Of a stretch of 24,723 nucleotides of DNA, positions 1-8,030 are shown piece after piece. Source of the stretch: Pseudomonadota bacterium (GTDB lineage Bacteria > Pseudomonadota > Gammaproteobacteria > Xanthomonadales > Xanthomonadaceae). The translations under genes and the position numbers were made by a program. The notes below the pieces were generated by a model, which had not been told where the DNA came from, ran no database searches, and saw only the letters and a program-made list of their open reading frames with translations. The stretch spans positions 1-24,723 of the forward strand of contig JAFADB010000055.1 of NCBI GenBank assembly GCA_023425225.1, read 5' to 3'. How positions within the stretch are numbered: position 1 is the first letter of the stretch; each line of letters opens with the position of its first letter.

Positions 1-1896
1 GGCACGCCGATCATGCTGGCCGCCGAAAAGGCCGGGGTGACGCCGGAAGCGTTCATCGCCGAGATCAAGGCCGGCCACGAGCGCGACTTCGCCGCCTTCG
101 GCGTGGCCTTCGACAACTACGACTCGACCAACTCGCCGACCAACCGCGAGCTGACCTGCGCGTTCTACGAGAAGCTGGCCGCGGCCGGGCACATCAGCCG
201 GCGCTCGGTGGCGCAGTTCTACGACCCGGCCAAGGGCATGTTCCTGCCGGACCGCTACATCAAGGGCATCTGCCCCAACTGCGGCGCGCCCGACCAGTAC
301 GGCGACAACTGCGAGGTCTGCGGCGCCACCTACGCGCCGACCGACCTGGAGCAGCCGCGCTCGGTGATCTCCGGCGCCACGCCGGAGATCCGCGATTCTG
401 AGCACTTCTTCTTCGAGGTCGGCCACTTCGAGGGTTTCCTGCGGCAGTGGCTGGCCGGCGACGTGGCCCTGCCCGGGGTGAAGGCCAAGCTGATGGAATG
501 GCTGGACGCCGACGGCGGCCTGCGCGCCTGGGACATCTCGCGCGACGCGCCGTACTTCGGCTTCGAGATCCCCGGCCAGCCCGGCAAGTACTTCTACGTC
601 TGGCTGGACGCGCCGATCGGCTACCTGTCCAGCTTCAAGAACCTGTGCGCGCAGACCGGCGAGGACTTCGACAGCTACCTGGTCGCGGATTCGCAGGCCG
701 AGCTGCACCACTTCATCGGCAAGGACATCGTCAACTTCCACGGCCTGTTCTGGCCGGCGGTGCTGCACGGCACCGGCCACCGCGCACCGACCGCACTGCA
801 CGTCAACGGCTACCTGACCGTGGACGGGGCCAAGATGTCCAAGTCGCGCGGCACCTTCGTGATGGCGCGCACCTACCTGGACGTGGGCCTGGAGCCGGAA
901 GCACTGCGCTACTACTTCGCCGCCAAGTCCTCCGGCGGCGTCGACGACCTGGACCTGAACCTGGGCGACTTCATCGCCCGCGTCAACGCCGACCTGGTGG
1001 GCAAGTTCGTCAACCTGGCCAGCCGCTGCGCCGGCTTCATCAACAAGCGCTTCGGCGGCGAGCTGGCCGCCGAGCTGCCGGACAAGGCCATGTACGAGCG
1101 CTTTGCCGCCGCGCTGGCGCCGATCCGCGAGGCCTACGAGCGCAACGACCCGGCCAGCGCGATCCGCCAGACCATGGCGCTGGCCGACGAGGCCAACAGG
1201 TACATCGACGAACACAAGCCGTGGGTGATCGCCAAACAAGACGGCGCCGATGCGCAGCTGCAGGCGGTGTGCACCCAGGGCCTGAACCTGTTCCGCGTGC
1301 TCGCCGCCGCGCTCAAGCCGGTGATCCCGCGCACCAGCGCCGAGGCCGAGGCCTTCCTGTCCGCGCCGGTGGACGGCTGGCAGGCGCTGGCACGGCCGCT
1401 GACCGCGCACGTGATCCAGCCCTACACCGCCCTGTTCACCCGTATCGACCCCAAACTCATCGACGCCATGACCGACGCTTCCAAGGACACCCTCGCCGCC
1501 GCCACTGTTCCCGCCAAGCCGGCACCCAAGGCCGAGGCTCCCGCCAAAGCGGACGACGCCCCGCAGTACGTCGGCATCGACGACTTCGCCAGGCTCGACC
1601 TGCGCATCGGCAAGGTGCTGGTGTGCGAGTTCGTCGAGGGTTCGGACAAGCTGCTGCGCTTCGAACTGGACGCCGGCGAGCTGGGCAAGCGGCAGATCTT
1701 CTCCGGCATCCGCGCCAGCTACGGCGAGCCGGACAAGCTGGTCGGCCGCAACGTGGTGTTCATCGCCAACCTGGCCCCGCGCAAGATGCGCTTCGGCATC
1801 AGCGAGGGCATGATCCTGTCGGCCGGCTTCGACGCCGGCGCGCTGGCGCTGCTCGATGCCGACGCCGCGGCGCAGCCCGGCATGCCGGTGCGCTGA
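1..1896 (+). CDS. metG: Methionyl-tRNA synthetase (5'-truncated by window edge)
   Basis: Cytoplasmic class I aminoacyl-tRNA synthetase that charges tRNA-Met with methionine. The frame is open from base 1 (Gly-Thr-Pro-Ile-Met), which matches the HGTP segment just after the HIGH region of E. coli MetG, so roughly the first 50-60 residues lie outside the window. Visible landmarks are the zinc knuckle with four Cys codons at 271, 280, 310 and 319, the invariant KMSKS loop at 832-846, the anticodon-binding helical domain, an Ala/Pro/Lys-rich linker around 1490-1560, and the C-terminal EMAP/Trbp111-type tRNA-binding domain from about 1567 (FARLDLRIGKV, LAPRKMRFGISEGM). Length and domain order match the long dimeric MetG form. 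Stop TGA at 1894-1896. The ATG at 13 is internal, not the start. Confidence 0.98.
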   Translation, partial: GTPIMLAAEKAGVTPEAFIAEIKAGHERDFAAFGVAFDNYDSTNSPTNRELTCAFYEKLAAAGHISRRSVAQFYDPAKGMFLPDRYIKGICPNCGAPDQYGDNCEVCGATYAPTDLEQPRSVISGATPEIRDSEHFFFEVGHFEGFLRQWLAGDVALPGVKAKLMEWLDADGGLRAWDISRDAPYFGFEIPGQPGKYFYVWLDAPIGYLSSFKNLCAQTGEDFDSYLVADSQAELHHFIGKDIVNFHGLFWPAVLHGTGHRAPTALHVNGYLTVDGAKMSKSRGTFVMARTYLDVGLEPEALRYYFAAKSSGGVDDLDLNLGDFIARVNADLVGKFVNLASRCAGFINKRFGGELAAELPDKAMYERFAAALAPIREAYERNDPASAIRQTMALADEANRYIDEHKPWVIAKQDGADAQLQAVCTQGLNLFRVLAAALKPVIPRTSAEAEAFLSAPVDGWQALARPLTAHVIQPYTALFTRIDPKLIDAMTDASKDTLAAATVPAKPAPKAEAPAKADDAPQYVGIDDFARLDLRIGKVLVCEFVEGSDKLLRFELDAGELGKRQIFSGIRASYGEPDKLVGRNVVFIANLAPRKMRFGISEGMILSAGFDAGALALLDADAAAQPGMPVR

Positions 1897-1962
1897 GCGG
1901 GCGTTCCCGCACGGGCCGCCGAACTCGGCTACGCACGCCTTCCCGCATCGAGACGGCTACGC

Positions 1963-2553
1963 ATGCACCTGGCCCTGTTCGATTTCGACCACACGGTGAC
2001 CACCTGCGACACCTACGGGCGCTTCCTGCGCCGCGTGGCGACGCCGGCGCAGCGGTCGCGGGCCAGGTGGACCGTCGGCCCGTGGCTGCTCGGCTACCGC
2101 GCCGGGCTGGTCTCGGCCGTGGGCATCCGCGCCCGCGTGACCCGCCTGACGTTCGCCGGCCGCGAGGCGGCGGAGATCGCCGCGCATGGCGAGCCCTACG
2201 CGCGCGACATCCTGCCCGCGCTGCTGCGCCCGGACGTGATGCAGCGGATCGACTGGCACCACCGCCAGGGCCATGCCGTGGTGCTGGTGTCCGGCTCGCT
2301 GGACCTGTACCTGCGCCCCTGGTGCGAACGCCACGGCCTGCAGCTGATCTGCAACCGGCTGGAGCAGCGCGATGGCCGCCTCACCGGCCGCTACGTCGAT
2401 GGCGACTGCGGGCCGCACAAGGCCCGGCTCGTCCTCGAACGCTACGACCTGGCGCGCTACGAACGCATCCACGCCTACGGCGACAGCAGGGAGGATCGGC
2501 CGATGCTGGCGCTGGCGCACGAGTGCTGGTACCGCGGCAGGCGCGTGGCCTGA
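1963..2553 (+). CDS. HAD-IB family phosphatase (phosphoserine phosphatase-like)
   Basis: A 196-residue predicted Mg-dependent phosphohydrolase of the HAD superfamily, subfamily IB. All four HAD motifs are visible: DFDHT (nucleophile Asp7, acid/base Asp9), VSGS (Ser110), the motif III Lys in PHKARL (Lys153), and GDSREDRPML (Asp174, Asp178). The helical cap insertion lies at about residues 16-85, as in SerB-like and CicA-like enzymes. The substrate cannot be read from the sequence; relatives act on phosphoserine or other small phosphomonoesters. It starts 66 bp after metG on the same strand and could be cotranscribed with it. The ribosome binding site is weak, but the ATG directly precedes the conserved beta-strand, so the start is well supported. 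Confidence 0.88.
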   Translation: MHLALFDFDHTVTTCDTYGRFLRRVATPAQRSRARWTVGPWLLGYRAGLVSAVGIRARVTRLTFAGREAAEIAAHGEPYARDILPALLRPDVMQRIDWHHRQGHAVVLVSGSLDLYLRPWCERHGLQLICNRLEQRDGRLTGRYVDGDCGPHKARLVLERYDLARYERIHAYGDSREDRPMLALAHECWYRGRRVA

Positions 2554-2577
2554 TGCGCGGGCCATGCGCCGCCGGGC

Positions 2578-2583
2578 GATAAT
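2578..2583 (+). promoter_or_regulatory. Candidate -10 box upstream of rnfB-like gene
   Basis: The hexamer GATAAT (5 of 6 to TATAAT) is followed by a G+C-rich discriminator. It sits 24 bp after the HAD gene and about 215 bp before the rnfB-like start, with the 2656-2684 hairpin in between. I see no good -35. Low confidence. Confidence 0.25.
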
Positions 2584-2655
2584 GTGCGCGGCCCGGATCC
2601 GGCCCGCACGGTGATTCCGCAACCGCGCTGGATCGATGCGGCTCTACCTCGATTG

Positions 2656-2684
2656 CGGTCGGGCCTCGCCGGAAGGCCCGACCG
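2656..2684 (+). terminator. Perfect 11-bp hairpin between HAD gene and rnfB-like gene
   Basis: Arms 2656-2666 and 2674-2684 are perfect reverse complements around a 7-nt loop (2667-2673). There is no T-tract after it. It lies 103 bp beyond the HAD phosphatase stop and 113 bp before the next start. It could be a terminator of a non-canonical kind, a leader structure of the downstream gene, or a REP-like unit. The hairpin is seen directly; its role is inferred. Confidence 0.4.
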
Positions 2685-2797
2685 AGCCCCCGGAAAAGGG
2701 ATGCAAGCACAGGCTCGGCGCCACCGTGCCATTACGATTCACCGACCGGGGCGATGACCGCCGTTCCCGTCCCCCGACCGCGCAGCCGACGCCACGC

Positions 2798-3223
2798 ATG
2801 TCCGATACCGACGCCACCGACCTGACCGAACGCCTGGACCGCCTCCTGCCGCAGACCCAATGCGGCCAGTGCGGCTTCGACGGCTGCCGCCCGTATGCCG
2901 AGGCGATGGCGCGCGGAGAGGCCGGCGTGGATCGCTGTCCGCCCGGCGGCGATGCCGGCGCGCGCGCGCTGGCGCACGTGCTGGGCGTGCCGCCGCGCCC
3001 CTACGACCGCAGCCGCGGCGAGCACAAGCCGCCGCAGGTGGCATGGATCGTCGAGGCCGACTGCATCGGCTGCACCAAGTGCATCCAGGCCTGCCCGGTC
3101 GATGCCATCGTCGGCGGCGCCAAGTACATGCACACCGTCATCGCGCCGCTGTGCACCGGCTGCGAACTGTGCGTGCCGGCCTGTCCGGTGGACTGCATCG
3201 AGATCCGTCCCGCACAGGGATGA
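2798..3223 (+). CDS. rnfB: Stand-alone RnfB-like iron-sulfur protein
   Basis: A 141-residue electron-transfer protein resembling the soluble part of RnfB/RsxB. The first Cys cluster (Cys22, 25, 30, 47; QCGQCGFDGCRPYA) is the Fe4S4 domain typical of RnfB. Two ferredoxin-type CxxCxxCxxxCP motifs follow (Cys89/92/95/99 and Cys119/122/125/129), so three [4Fe-4S] clusters are expected. E. coli RsxB is about 190 residues and begins with a hydrophobic membrane anchor. That anchor is absent here: the ATG is followed at once by a polar helix, and the in-frame upstream codons are Arg/Pro-rich rather than hydrophobic. No rnfA/C/D/E/G gene lies in the window. Short RnfB copies near metG are, to my knowledge, usual in xanthomonads. 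Electron donor and acceptor are unknown. Confidence 0.88.
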   Translation: MSDTDATDLTERLDRLLPQTQCGQCGFDGCRPYAEAMARGEAGVDRCPPGGDAGARALAHVLGVPPRPYDRSRGEHKPPQVAWIVEADCIGCTKCIQACPVDAIVGGAKYMHTVIAPLCTGCELCVPACPVDCIEIRPAQG

Positions 3224-3360
3224 AGATGTCGGCGCAGGCCGTCTGGGCCGCATCCACCTCGGCGCGGCCGGACGCGACTGGATATGCGTGCATGCACCGT
3301 CCCGACGGTCGACGCAGCCGATGGCGGCACTCCCGCACGGCCGCCCCGAGCGGGACGATT

Positions 3361-3389
3361 CGCACCATCCCCGTGGCGGGGATGATGCG
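3361..3389. terminator. Hairpin between convergent rnfB-like and ridA-like genes
   Basis: The 8-bp arms 3366-3373 and 3377-3384 pair perfectly around a 3-nt loop. After one mismatch, 3361-3364 pairs with 3386-3389. It lies between two convergent genes, so a bidirectional terminator is the natural reading. A clear T-tract is lacking on either strand (CTGTTTC follows on the + strand). Confidence 0.45.
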
Positions 3390-3426
3390 CTGTTTCGAAC
3401 CGGAAGCGATTCCGCTCCCCGGCGCG

Positions 3427-3768
3427 TCAAACCGCCGCGGTGACGAGGATCTCGATCTTCCACTCCGGGTTGGCGAGCGCGGCCTGGATGGTCGCACGTG
3501 CCGGCGTATGCATCGGCGCCACCCACTTCTCCCAGACTTCGTTCATGGCCTGGAAATCGCCGATGTCGGCCAGGTAGATCTCCGCGCGCAGGATCTTGCT
3601 CTTGTCGGTGGCGGCCAGCCCCAGCAGCCGGTCGATCTCGTGCAGCACCTGCTCGGTCTGGCCGACGATGTCGGCGCTGGTGTCCTCGGCCACCTGGCCG
3701 GAAAGATAGGCCACGCCGTGGTGGACGGTCATCTCCGACATGCGCGGGCCGGTTTCGTAGCGATCCAT
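3427..3768 (-). CDS. RidA/YjgF family protein
   Basis: A 113-residue member of the RidA (YjgF/YER057c/UK114) family. True RidA enzymes hydrolyse reactive enamines/imines made by PLP enzymes. Evidence is the YLSGQVA strand (residues 21-27), the HTPARATIQ segment with the Arg (Arg91) that aligns with the substrate-carboxylate-binding Arg of RidA, and the C-terminal WKIEILVTAAV strand containing Glu106. Overall length matches the family, and a trimer would be expected. Two ATGs occur in tandem (3774 and 3768). GGGGA sits directly against the first but 6 nt before the second, so I chose 3768. Family members with this sequence style are paralogues of archetypal RidA, so imine deaminase activity is likely but not certain. 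Confidence 0.9.
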   Translation of the reverse strand: MDRYETGPRMSEMTVHHGVAYLSGQVAEDTSADIVGQTEQVLHEIDRLLGLAATDKSKILRAEIYLADIGDFQAMNEVWEKWVAPMHTPARATIQAALANPEWKIEILVTAAV

Positions 3769-3875
3769 GGTCATTCCCCGTTTGAAATCCTTGCGATTGT
3801 CGCCCGAATCGGCCACCGGCGCAGCCGTCCGCGATGCCGCACCCGGTCTCCACGTCGGCACCACCGCGGCGACGC

Positions 3876-3881
3876 TATGAT
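3876..3881 (+). promoter_or_regulatory. Candidate -10 box for mprF
   Basis: TATGAT (5 of 6 to TATAAT) lies 118 bp before the mprF ATG, in the region divergent from the ridA-like gene. No recognisable -35. A 20-nt near-palindrome (3891-3910) follows and would lie in the mRNA leader. Confidence 0.3.
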
Positions 3882-3998
3882 GCGCGCCACCGGGATGCCA
3901 GGCATTCCCGCCCTTCCATCCATCGGCCCACCCATCGGCATGTCCGCCGCGAACCTGCACAGCGCCTGCGCGACCGCACGCCGGCATCCGCCTTCCCC

Positions 3999-6563
3999 AT
4001 GACCGATACCGTCGAACCCGCCCTTCCGCCCCCTCCGGCCTGGCGCCGCGCCCTGCCCATCGTGGTCAGCCTGGTGATGCTGGCGCTGGCATTGCGTGCG
4101 CTGTCGGGCGAGTTCAGCGAACACGGCTACCGGCAGATCCACCACGCCTTCCAGCTGATCTCCCCCGGCCAGGTGGCGCTGGCGCTGCTGCTGGGCCTGG
4201 GCAGCTATGCCTGCCTGGTCGGCTTCGATGCCATCGGGCTCAGGCGCAGCGGCAAGCAGGTGCATCCGGCACGGGTCGGCATCACCGCGTTCCTGGCCCA
4301 TGCGGTCGGCCAGACGCTGGGGTTCGCCGCGCTCACCGGCGGTGCGGTGCGGCTGCGCGGCTACGGCAGCGCCGGCCTGAGCCTGGCCGAGATCGGCCAG
4401 GTGGTGCTGATGAGCACGCTCGGCTTCGTCTTCGGCGCCTGGGTGCTGCTCGGGCTGGCCCTGCTGTTCGAACCCGATGCCGCCGCGCGGGTGCTGCCGG
4501 TCGGCGTGGCGACCGTGCGTGGCGCCGGTATCGCCACGCTGGCCGGCTACGCGCTGATGCTGGTGCTGGTGGGCGACAAGGGCCGCAGCGTTGGCCGTGG
4601 CCGGCATTCGCTGTGGCTGCCGGACTGGCGCACCGTGCTGGGCGTGACCGCCCTGAGCGTTGTCGAACTGTGCCTGGCCAGCGCGGCGTTCTACGTGCTG
4701 CTGCCGCCGCTGCCGGGCACCGGCTACATCGGCTTCGTCGGCCTGTGGCTGGTGGCGGTGCTGGCCGGGCTGGTGTCCACCGTGCCGGCCGGCCTGGGCG
4801 TGTTCGAGTGGAGCATGCTCAAGCTGCTGCCGGGCATGGCGCCGGCGGCATTACTGGCGGCCGCGCTGGTGTATCGGGTCACCTATTACCTGGTGCCGCT
4901 GCTGATCTCCACCCTGCTGGCCACAGCGGGTGGCCTGCAGCGTCCGGTCCGCGCGGGCACGGCGACCATGCGCGCGATGTGGTCGGCACTGCGCCCGTGG
5001 CTGCCGCAGATCATCGCGCTGGCGGTGTTCGTGGTGGGCGCGGTACTGGTGATCGACGGCACCCTGCCCACCCCGCGCCAGCGGCAGACGGTGGCGCCGC
5101 TGCCGCTGATCGAGACCTCGCACCTGCTGGTCAGCCTGGGCGGGGTGTTGCTGCTGCTGATCGGCCAAGGCCTGCAGCGGCGCAGCCGTTCGGCCTGGGC
5201 GATCGCGCTGGTGTCCTGCATCGCATTGGCACCGCTGTCGCTGCTGCGCGGCAGCCATTACTCGGTGGCGCTGTGCACGGCGCTGATGGCCGCGGCGCTG
5301 TGGCTTTCGCGCCGCGGGTTCTACCGCGAGAGCGCGCTGCTCGACGAGGCCTGGTCGTGGCGCTGGCTGGGCAACCTGGGACTGGTGCTGGTGGCCACCG
5401 TGTGGCTGCTGTTCTTCGTCTACAGCCATGTCGAATACAGCAACGAGCTGTGGTGGGAGTTCGCCTCCTCGGCCAACGCCCCGCGCGCGCTGCGCGCGCT
5501 GCTGATCGTGGCGGTGGCTGTGATCGTGTTCGGGCTGGCGCGGCTGCTGCGCAGCACCCGCCGGCCACTGCCGCCGGCCAGCGAGGCCGAGCTGGACACG
5601 CTGGCGCCGGTGCTGGCGGCGGCCACCGATTCGCAGGCCTGCCTGGCCTTCACCGGCGACAAGGCGCTGCTGCGCGACGAGCGCAACACCGGCTTCGTGA
5701 TGATGCAGCGCCACGGCGGCTCGCTCATCGCCATGGGCGACCCGGTGGGTCCGCCGGATACCGCGCGCCAGTTGATCTGGCGCTTCCGCGAGGAGGCCGA
5801 CCGGCTCGGCCTGCGGCCGGTGTTCTACCAGGTCGGCGAGGCCTACTGGCAGACCTACCTCGACCTGGGGCTGAGCCTGGTCAAGCTGGGCGAGGAGGCG
5901 ATGGTGTCGCTGCAGGATTTCAGCCTGGAAGGCAGCGCGCGCGCCGACCTGCGCCAGGCCTTCAACAAGGGCAGGCGCAGCGGCCTGCAGTTCCGCATCC
6001 TGCCGCCTGAGCAGGTGGAAGCGGCGATGCCGGTGCTGGCGCAGATCTCGCGGCAGTGGCTGGACGAGAAGGCCGGCGAGGAAAAGGGCTTCTCGCTGGG
6101 CAGCTTCGACCCGGTGTACCTGCGCCGCTTCCCGATCGCGGTGGTCGAGCACGAAGGCCGCATCGTCGCCTTCGCCAACCTGTGGACCGCGCCGGCCGGC
6201 CACGAATTGTCGGTGGATCTGATGCGGCATGCCGACGACGCGCCCAAGGGCACGATGGACTACCTGTTCCTGGCGATGTTCCAGTGGGGGCGCGACCAAG
6301 GCTATACCCGCTTCTCGCTGGGCATGGCACCGCTGTCCGGCCTGGCCCAGCATCGCCTGGCCGGCCGCTGGAACCGCTTCGCCAACCTGGTGGCGCGCCA
6401 TGGCGAGCGCTTCTACGGCTTCAGCGGCCTGCGCCGCTTCAAGGACAAGTTCGCCCCCAGCTGGCGCCCGCGCTATCTGGCCGCGCCCGGCGGCATGCAC
6501 CTGCCGGCGGCACTGCTGGACGTGACCCGGCTGATCTCGCTGGAACCGCGCCGGCGCGGTTAG
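3999..6563 (+). CDS. mprF: Bifunctional aminoacyl-phosphatidylglycerol synthase/flippase MprF
   Basis: An 854-residue inner-membrane protein. About residues 1-520 hold a long series of hydrophobic helices (N-terminal flippase part plus further membrane segments). From about residue 533 comes the cytosolic DUF2156 synthase domain, a double GNAT-like fold that moves lysine or alanine from aminoacyl-tRNA onto phosphatidylglycerol. Recognisable synthase segments are ACLAFTGDKALL, MGDPVGPP, RADLRQAFNKGRRSG and a C-terminal FSGLRRFKDKFAPSWRPRYL. The product lowers surface negative charge and in other bacteria contributes to acid, antibiotic and cationic-peptide tolerance. Length fits the family (P. 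aeruginosa about 880). I chose the ATG at 3999 because an earlier in-frame start gives an Arg/His/Pro-rich extension unlike the family. The amino acid used (Lys or Ala) cannot be told from sequence alone. The gene ends 10 bp from the convergent acvB/virJ-like gene. Confidence 0.95.
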   Translation: MTDTVEPALPPPPAWRRALPIVVSLVMLALALRALSGEFSEHGYRQIHHAFQLISPGQVALALLLGLGSYACLVGFDAIGLRRSGKQVHPARVGITAFLAHAVGQTLGFAALTGGAVRLRGYGSAGLSLAEIGQVVLMSTLGFVFGAWVLLGLALLFEPDAAARVLPVGVATVRGAGIATLAGYALMLVLVGDKGRSVGRGRHSLWLPDWRTVLGVTALSVVELCLASAAFYVLLPPLPGTGYIGFVGLWLVAVLAGLVSTVPAGLGVFEWSMLKLLPGMAPAALLAAALVYRVTYYLVPLLISTLLATAGGLQRPVRAGTATMRAMWSALRPWLPQIIALAVFVVGAVLVIDGTLPTPRQRQTVAPLPLIETSHLLVSLGGVLLLLIGQGLQRRSRSAWAIALVSCIALAPLSLLRGSHYSVALCTALMAAALWLSRRGFYRESALLDEAWSWRWLGNLGLVLVATVWLLFFVYSHVEYSNELWWEFASSANAPRALRALLIVAVAVIVFGLARLLRSTRRPLPPASEAELDTLAPVLAAATDSQACLAFTGDKALLRDERNTGFVMMQRHGGSLIAMGDPVGPPDTARQLIWRFREEADRLGLRPVFYQVGEAYWQTYLDLGLSLVKLGEEAMVSLQDFSLEGSARADLRQAFNKGRRSGLQFRILPPEQVEAAMPVLAQISRQWLDEKAGEEKGFSLGSFDPVYLRRFPIAVVEHEGRIVAFANLWTAPAGHELSVDLMRHADDAPKGTMDYLFLAMFQWGRDQGYTRFSLGMAPLSGLAQHRLAGRWNRFANLVARHGERFYGFSGLRRFKDKFAPSWRPRYLAAPGGMHLPAALLDVTRLISLEPRRRG

Positions 6564-6573
6564 CCGGCCACCG

Positions 6574-7935
6574 CTACTGCGGCGACGCCGCGAGCTGCTG
6601 CAGGATCGCCTGCGCCACCCGCGCGTAGTCGCCCTTGAAATGGTGGTCGCCCGGCAATGCCAGCACCCGCACCTGGCCCTGCGGCAGCCGGGGACACAGC
6701 GCATCGCCGTCCTTCTCGCCGTACAGGCACAGGGTGGCCGCGGCGGGCAGCCGCGCCACCTCCGGCGCCACCGGCAGGCCCTTGCCGTCGTCGCCGAGCC
6801 AGTTGCTGACGTGGAACTCGTAGTCGGCGGTAGCGGCCACCGACAGCAGGGCGGTCAGCGCCACCTGCCGGCGCGTGGCGGCCGGCAGGCGGTTGATCGC
6901 CGCCGGCAGCACGTCGGCGCCCTGCGAGAAGCCGATCAGCACGATGCGGCTGCGCTTCCAGCGGTTGCCGTAGTAGCGCGCGATCCGGTCCAGGTCCGCC
7001 GCGAACGAGTCCGGGGTGCGCCGGGTCCAGAAATAGCGCAGCGAATCGAGCCCGACCACGGGAATGCCGGCGGCCGCCAGGCTGGCGGCGACGTTCTTGT
7101 CCAGGCCGGCCCAGCCGCCGTCGCCGGAGACGAAGATGGCGAAGGTATCCGGGTGGTCGCCCGGCTGCGCGATGGCCTCCACCAGCGGCAGGTTGCCCAG
7201 ACTGGCGGGAGGCGGCGGCAGGCTCACGCCCTCCTGCTCGCCCAGCGAACGCGCCGCGGCCACCAGCGCCGGCACCACGCTGCCGTGCGCGTCGCGCTTG
7301 AGTACGCGCGCCTGCGGAACCCGGGCGATGAAGCCGGCCTGTCCGCAGGCCGCCCCTTCCGTGGCGCTCGCCGCCAGCCACGGCAGCGGCAAGGACACCG
7401 GCTGCAGCGTCGCGCCGTTCGCCACGCCCCTGCCGCAGACGATGTCGCCCGGCGAGGTGGACGGACACGGCCCCTCGGTCAGCAGGCCGGCGAACACGTG
7501 GTCCGGGGCCTGCGCCGCCACCGCATAGGCCAGCGCGGCGCCATCGCCATCGCCGGCCAGCAGCGGCAGGCGATAGGTGGGCACATGCAGGTAGGCCTGC
7601 AGGTAGCGGGAGAAGTTCTCCACGTCGCCGGACGAGAAGGCACAGGCGCCGCCATCACCGGCCACCACCCGCTGCAGGCGGGCGCTGTCGACCAGCGCGA
7701 CCAGCGCGCCGTCGACGCGCAGCGCCTCGATCCGCGCCCGGCGCTCGCCCGCGTGCGCGGCGTCGCCGGCGAACCAGATCACCACGCGCCCGGGCGCACC
7801 GGCGGGCACCAGCACCGGCACGTGCTCGAAGCGGCCATGACTGACCTCGGTTGCCGTATCCGCCGCCACCGCGCCCGGGACGACGGACGCCAGCACCAGC
7901 GTCATCGCCCACCGCATCTTCCACCACGCCCGCAT
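6574..7935 (-). CDS. AcvB/VirJ-like periplasmic serine hydrolase (putative aminoacyl-PG hydrolase)
   Basis: A 453-residue protein with a signal peptide (Lys/Arg-flanked hydrophobic stretch, likely cut near PGAVA-A at residues 20-25) and two alpha/beta-hydrolase-like halves. The C-terminal half matches VirJ: FAIFVSGDGGWAGLDK, a GFSQG nucleophile elbow (Ser337; codon 6925-6927), YGEKDGDALCP, and a terminal GDHHFKGDY with the catalytic His (431/432). The N-terminal half has GDGDG (residues 128-132) where an elbow would sit, so it has no Ser nucleophile. AcvB of Agrobacterium and PA0919 of P. aeruginosa are reported to hydrolyse lysyl- or alanyl-phosphatidylglycerol and are encoded with mprF/lpiA. 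The adjacency to mprF here supports the same role. Start ATG at 7933-7935 directly precedes the signal peptide; in-frame codons upstream are Arg-rich non-coding sequence. Confidence 0.9.
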   Translation of the reverse strand: MRAWWKMRWAMTLVLASVVPGAVAADTATEVSHGRFEHVPVLVPAGAPGRVVIWFAGDAAHAGERRARIEALRVDGALVALVDSARLQRVVAGDGGACAFSSGDVENFSRYLQAYLHVPTYRLPLLAGDGDGAALAYAVAAQAPDHVFAGLLTEGPCPSTSPGDIVCGRGVANGATLQPVSLPLPWLAASATEGAACGQAGFIARVPQARVLKRDAHGSVVPALVAAARSLGEQEGVSLPPPPASLGNLPLVEAIAQPGDHPDTFAIFVSGDGGWAGLDKNVAASLAAAGIPVVGLDSLRYFWTRRTPDSFAADLDRIARYYGNRWKRSRIVLIGFSQGADVLPAAINRLPAATRRQVALTALLSVAATADYEFHVSNWLGDDGKGLPVAPEVARLPAAATLCLYGEKDGDALCPRLPQGQVRVLALPGDHHFKGDYARVAQAILQQLAASPQ

Positions 7936-8030
7936 GGGTACATCCACGTCCGGAAAAACAGCGCACAAAGATAATCCCGATCCGGGACGGCGCCCAGCGC
8001 CATGACGCCGGCCAGGCAAGGCCTCGGCGG

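Noticed and set aside
447..2582. 711-codon open frame overlapping metG and the HAD gene on the + strand
   Set aside because: Arg/Gly/Ala-rich, low-complexity product with no motif; a GC-bias shadow of two well-supported genes in another frame.
2636..2797. Possible N-terminal extension of the RnfB-like protein
   Set aside because: The in-frame extension is polar, Arg/Pro-rich and includes the 2656-2684 hairpin; it supplies no membrane helix, so the ATG at 2798 is better.
4851..6704. 617-codon antisense open frame within mprF
   Set aside because: Gln/His/Arg/Ala-rich product typical of antisense reading of GC-rich genes; mprF on the + strand is unambiguous.
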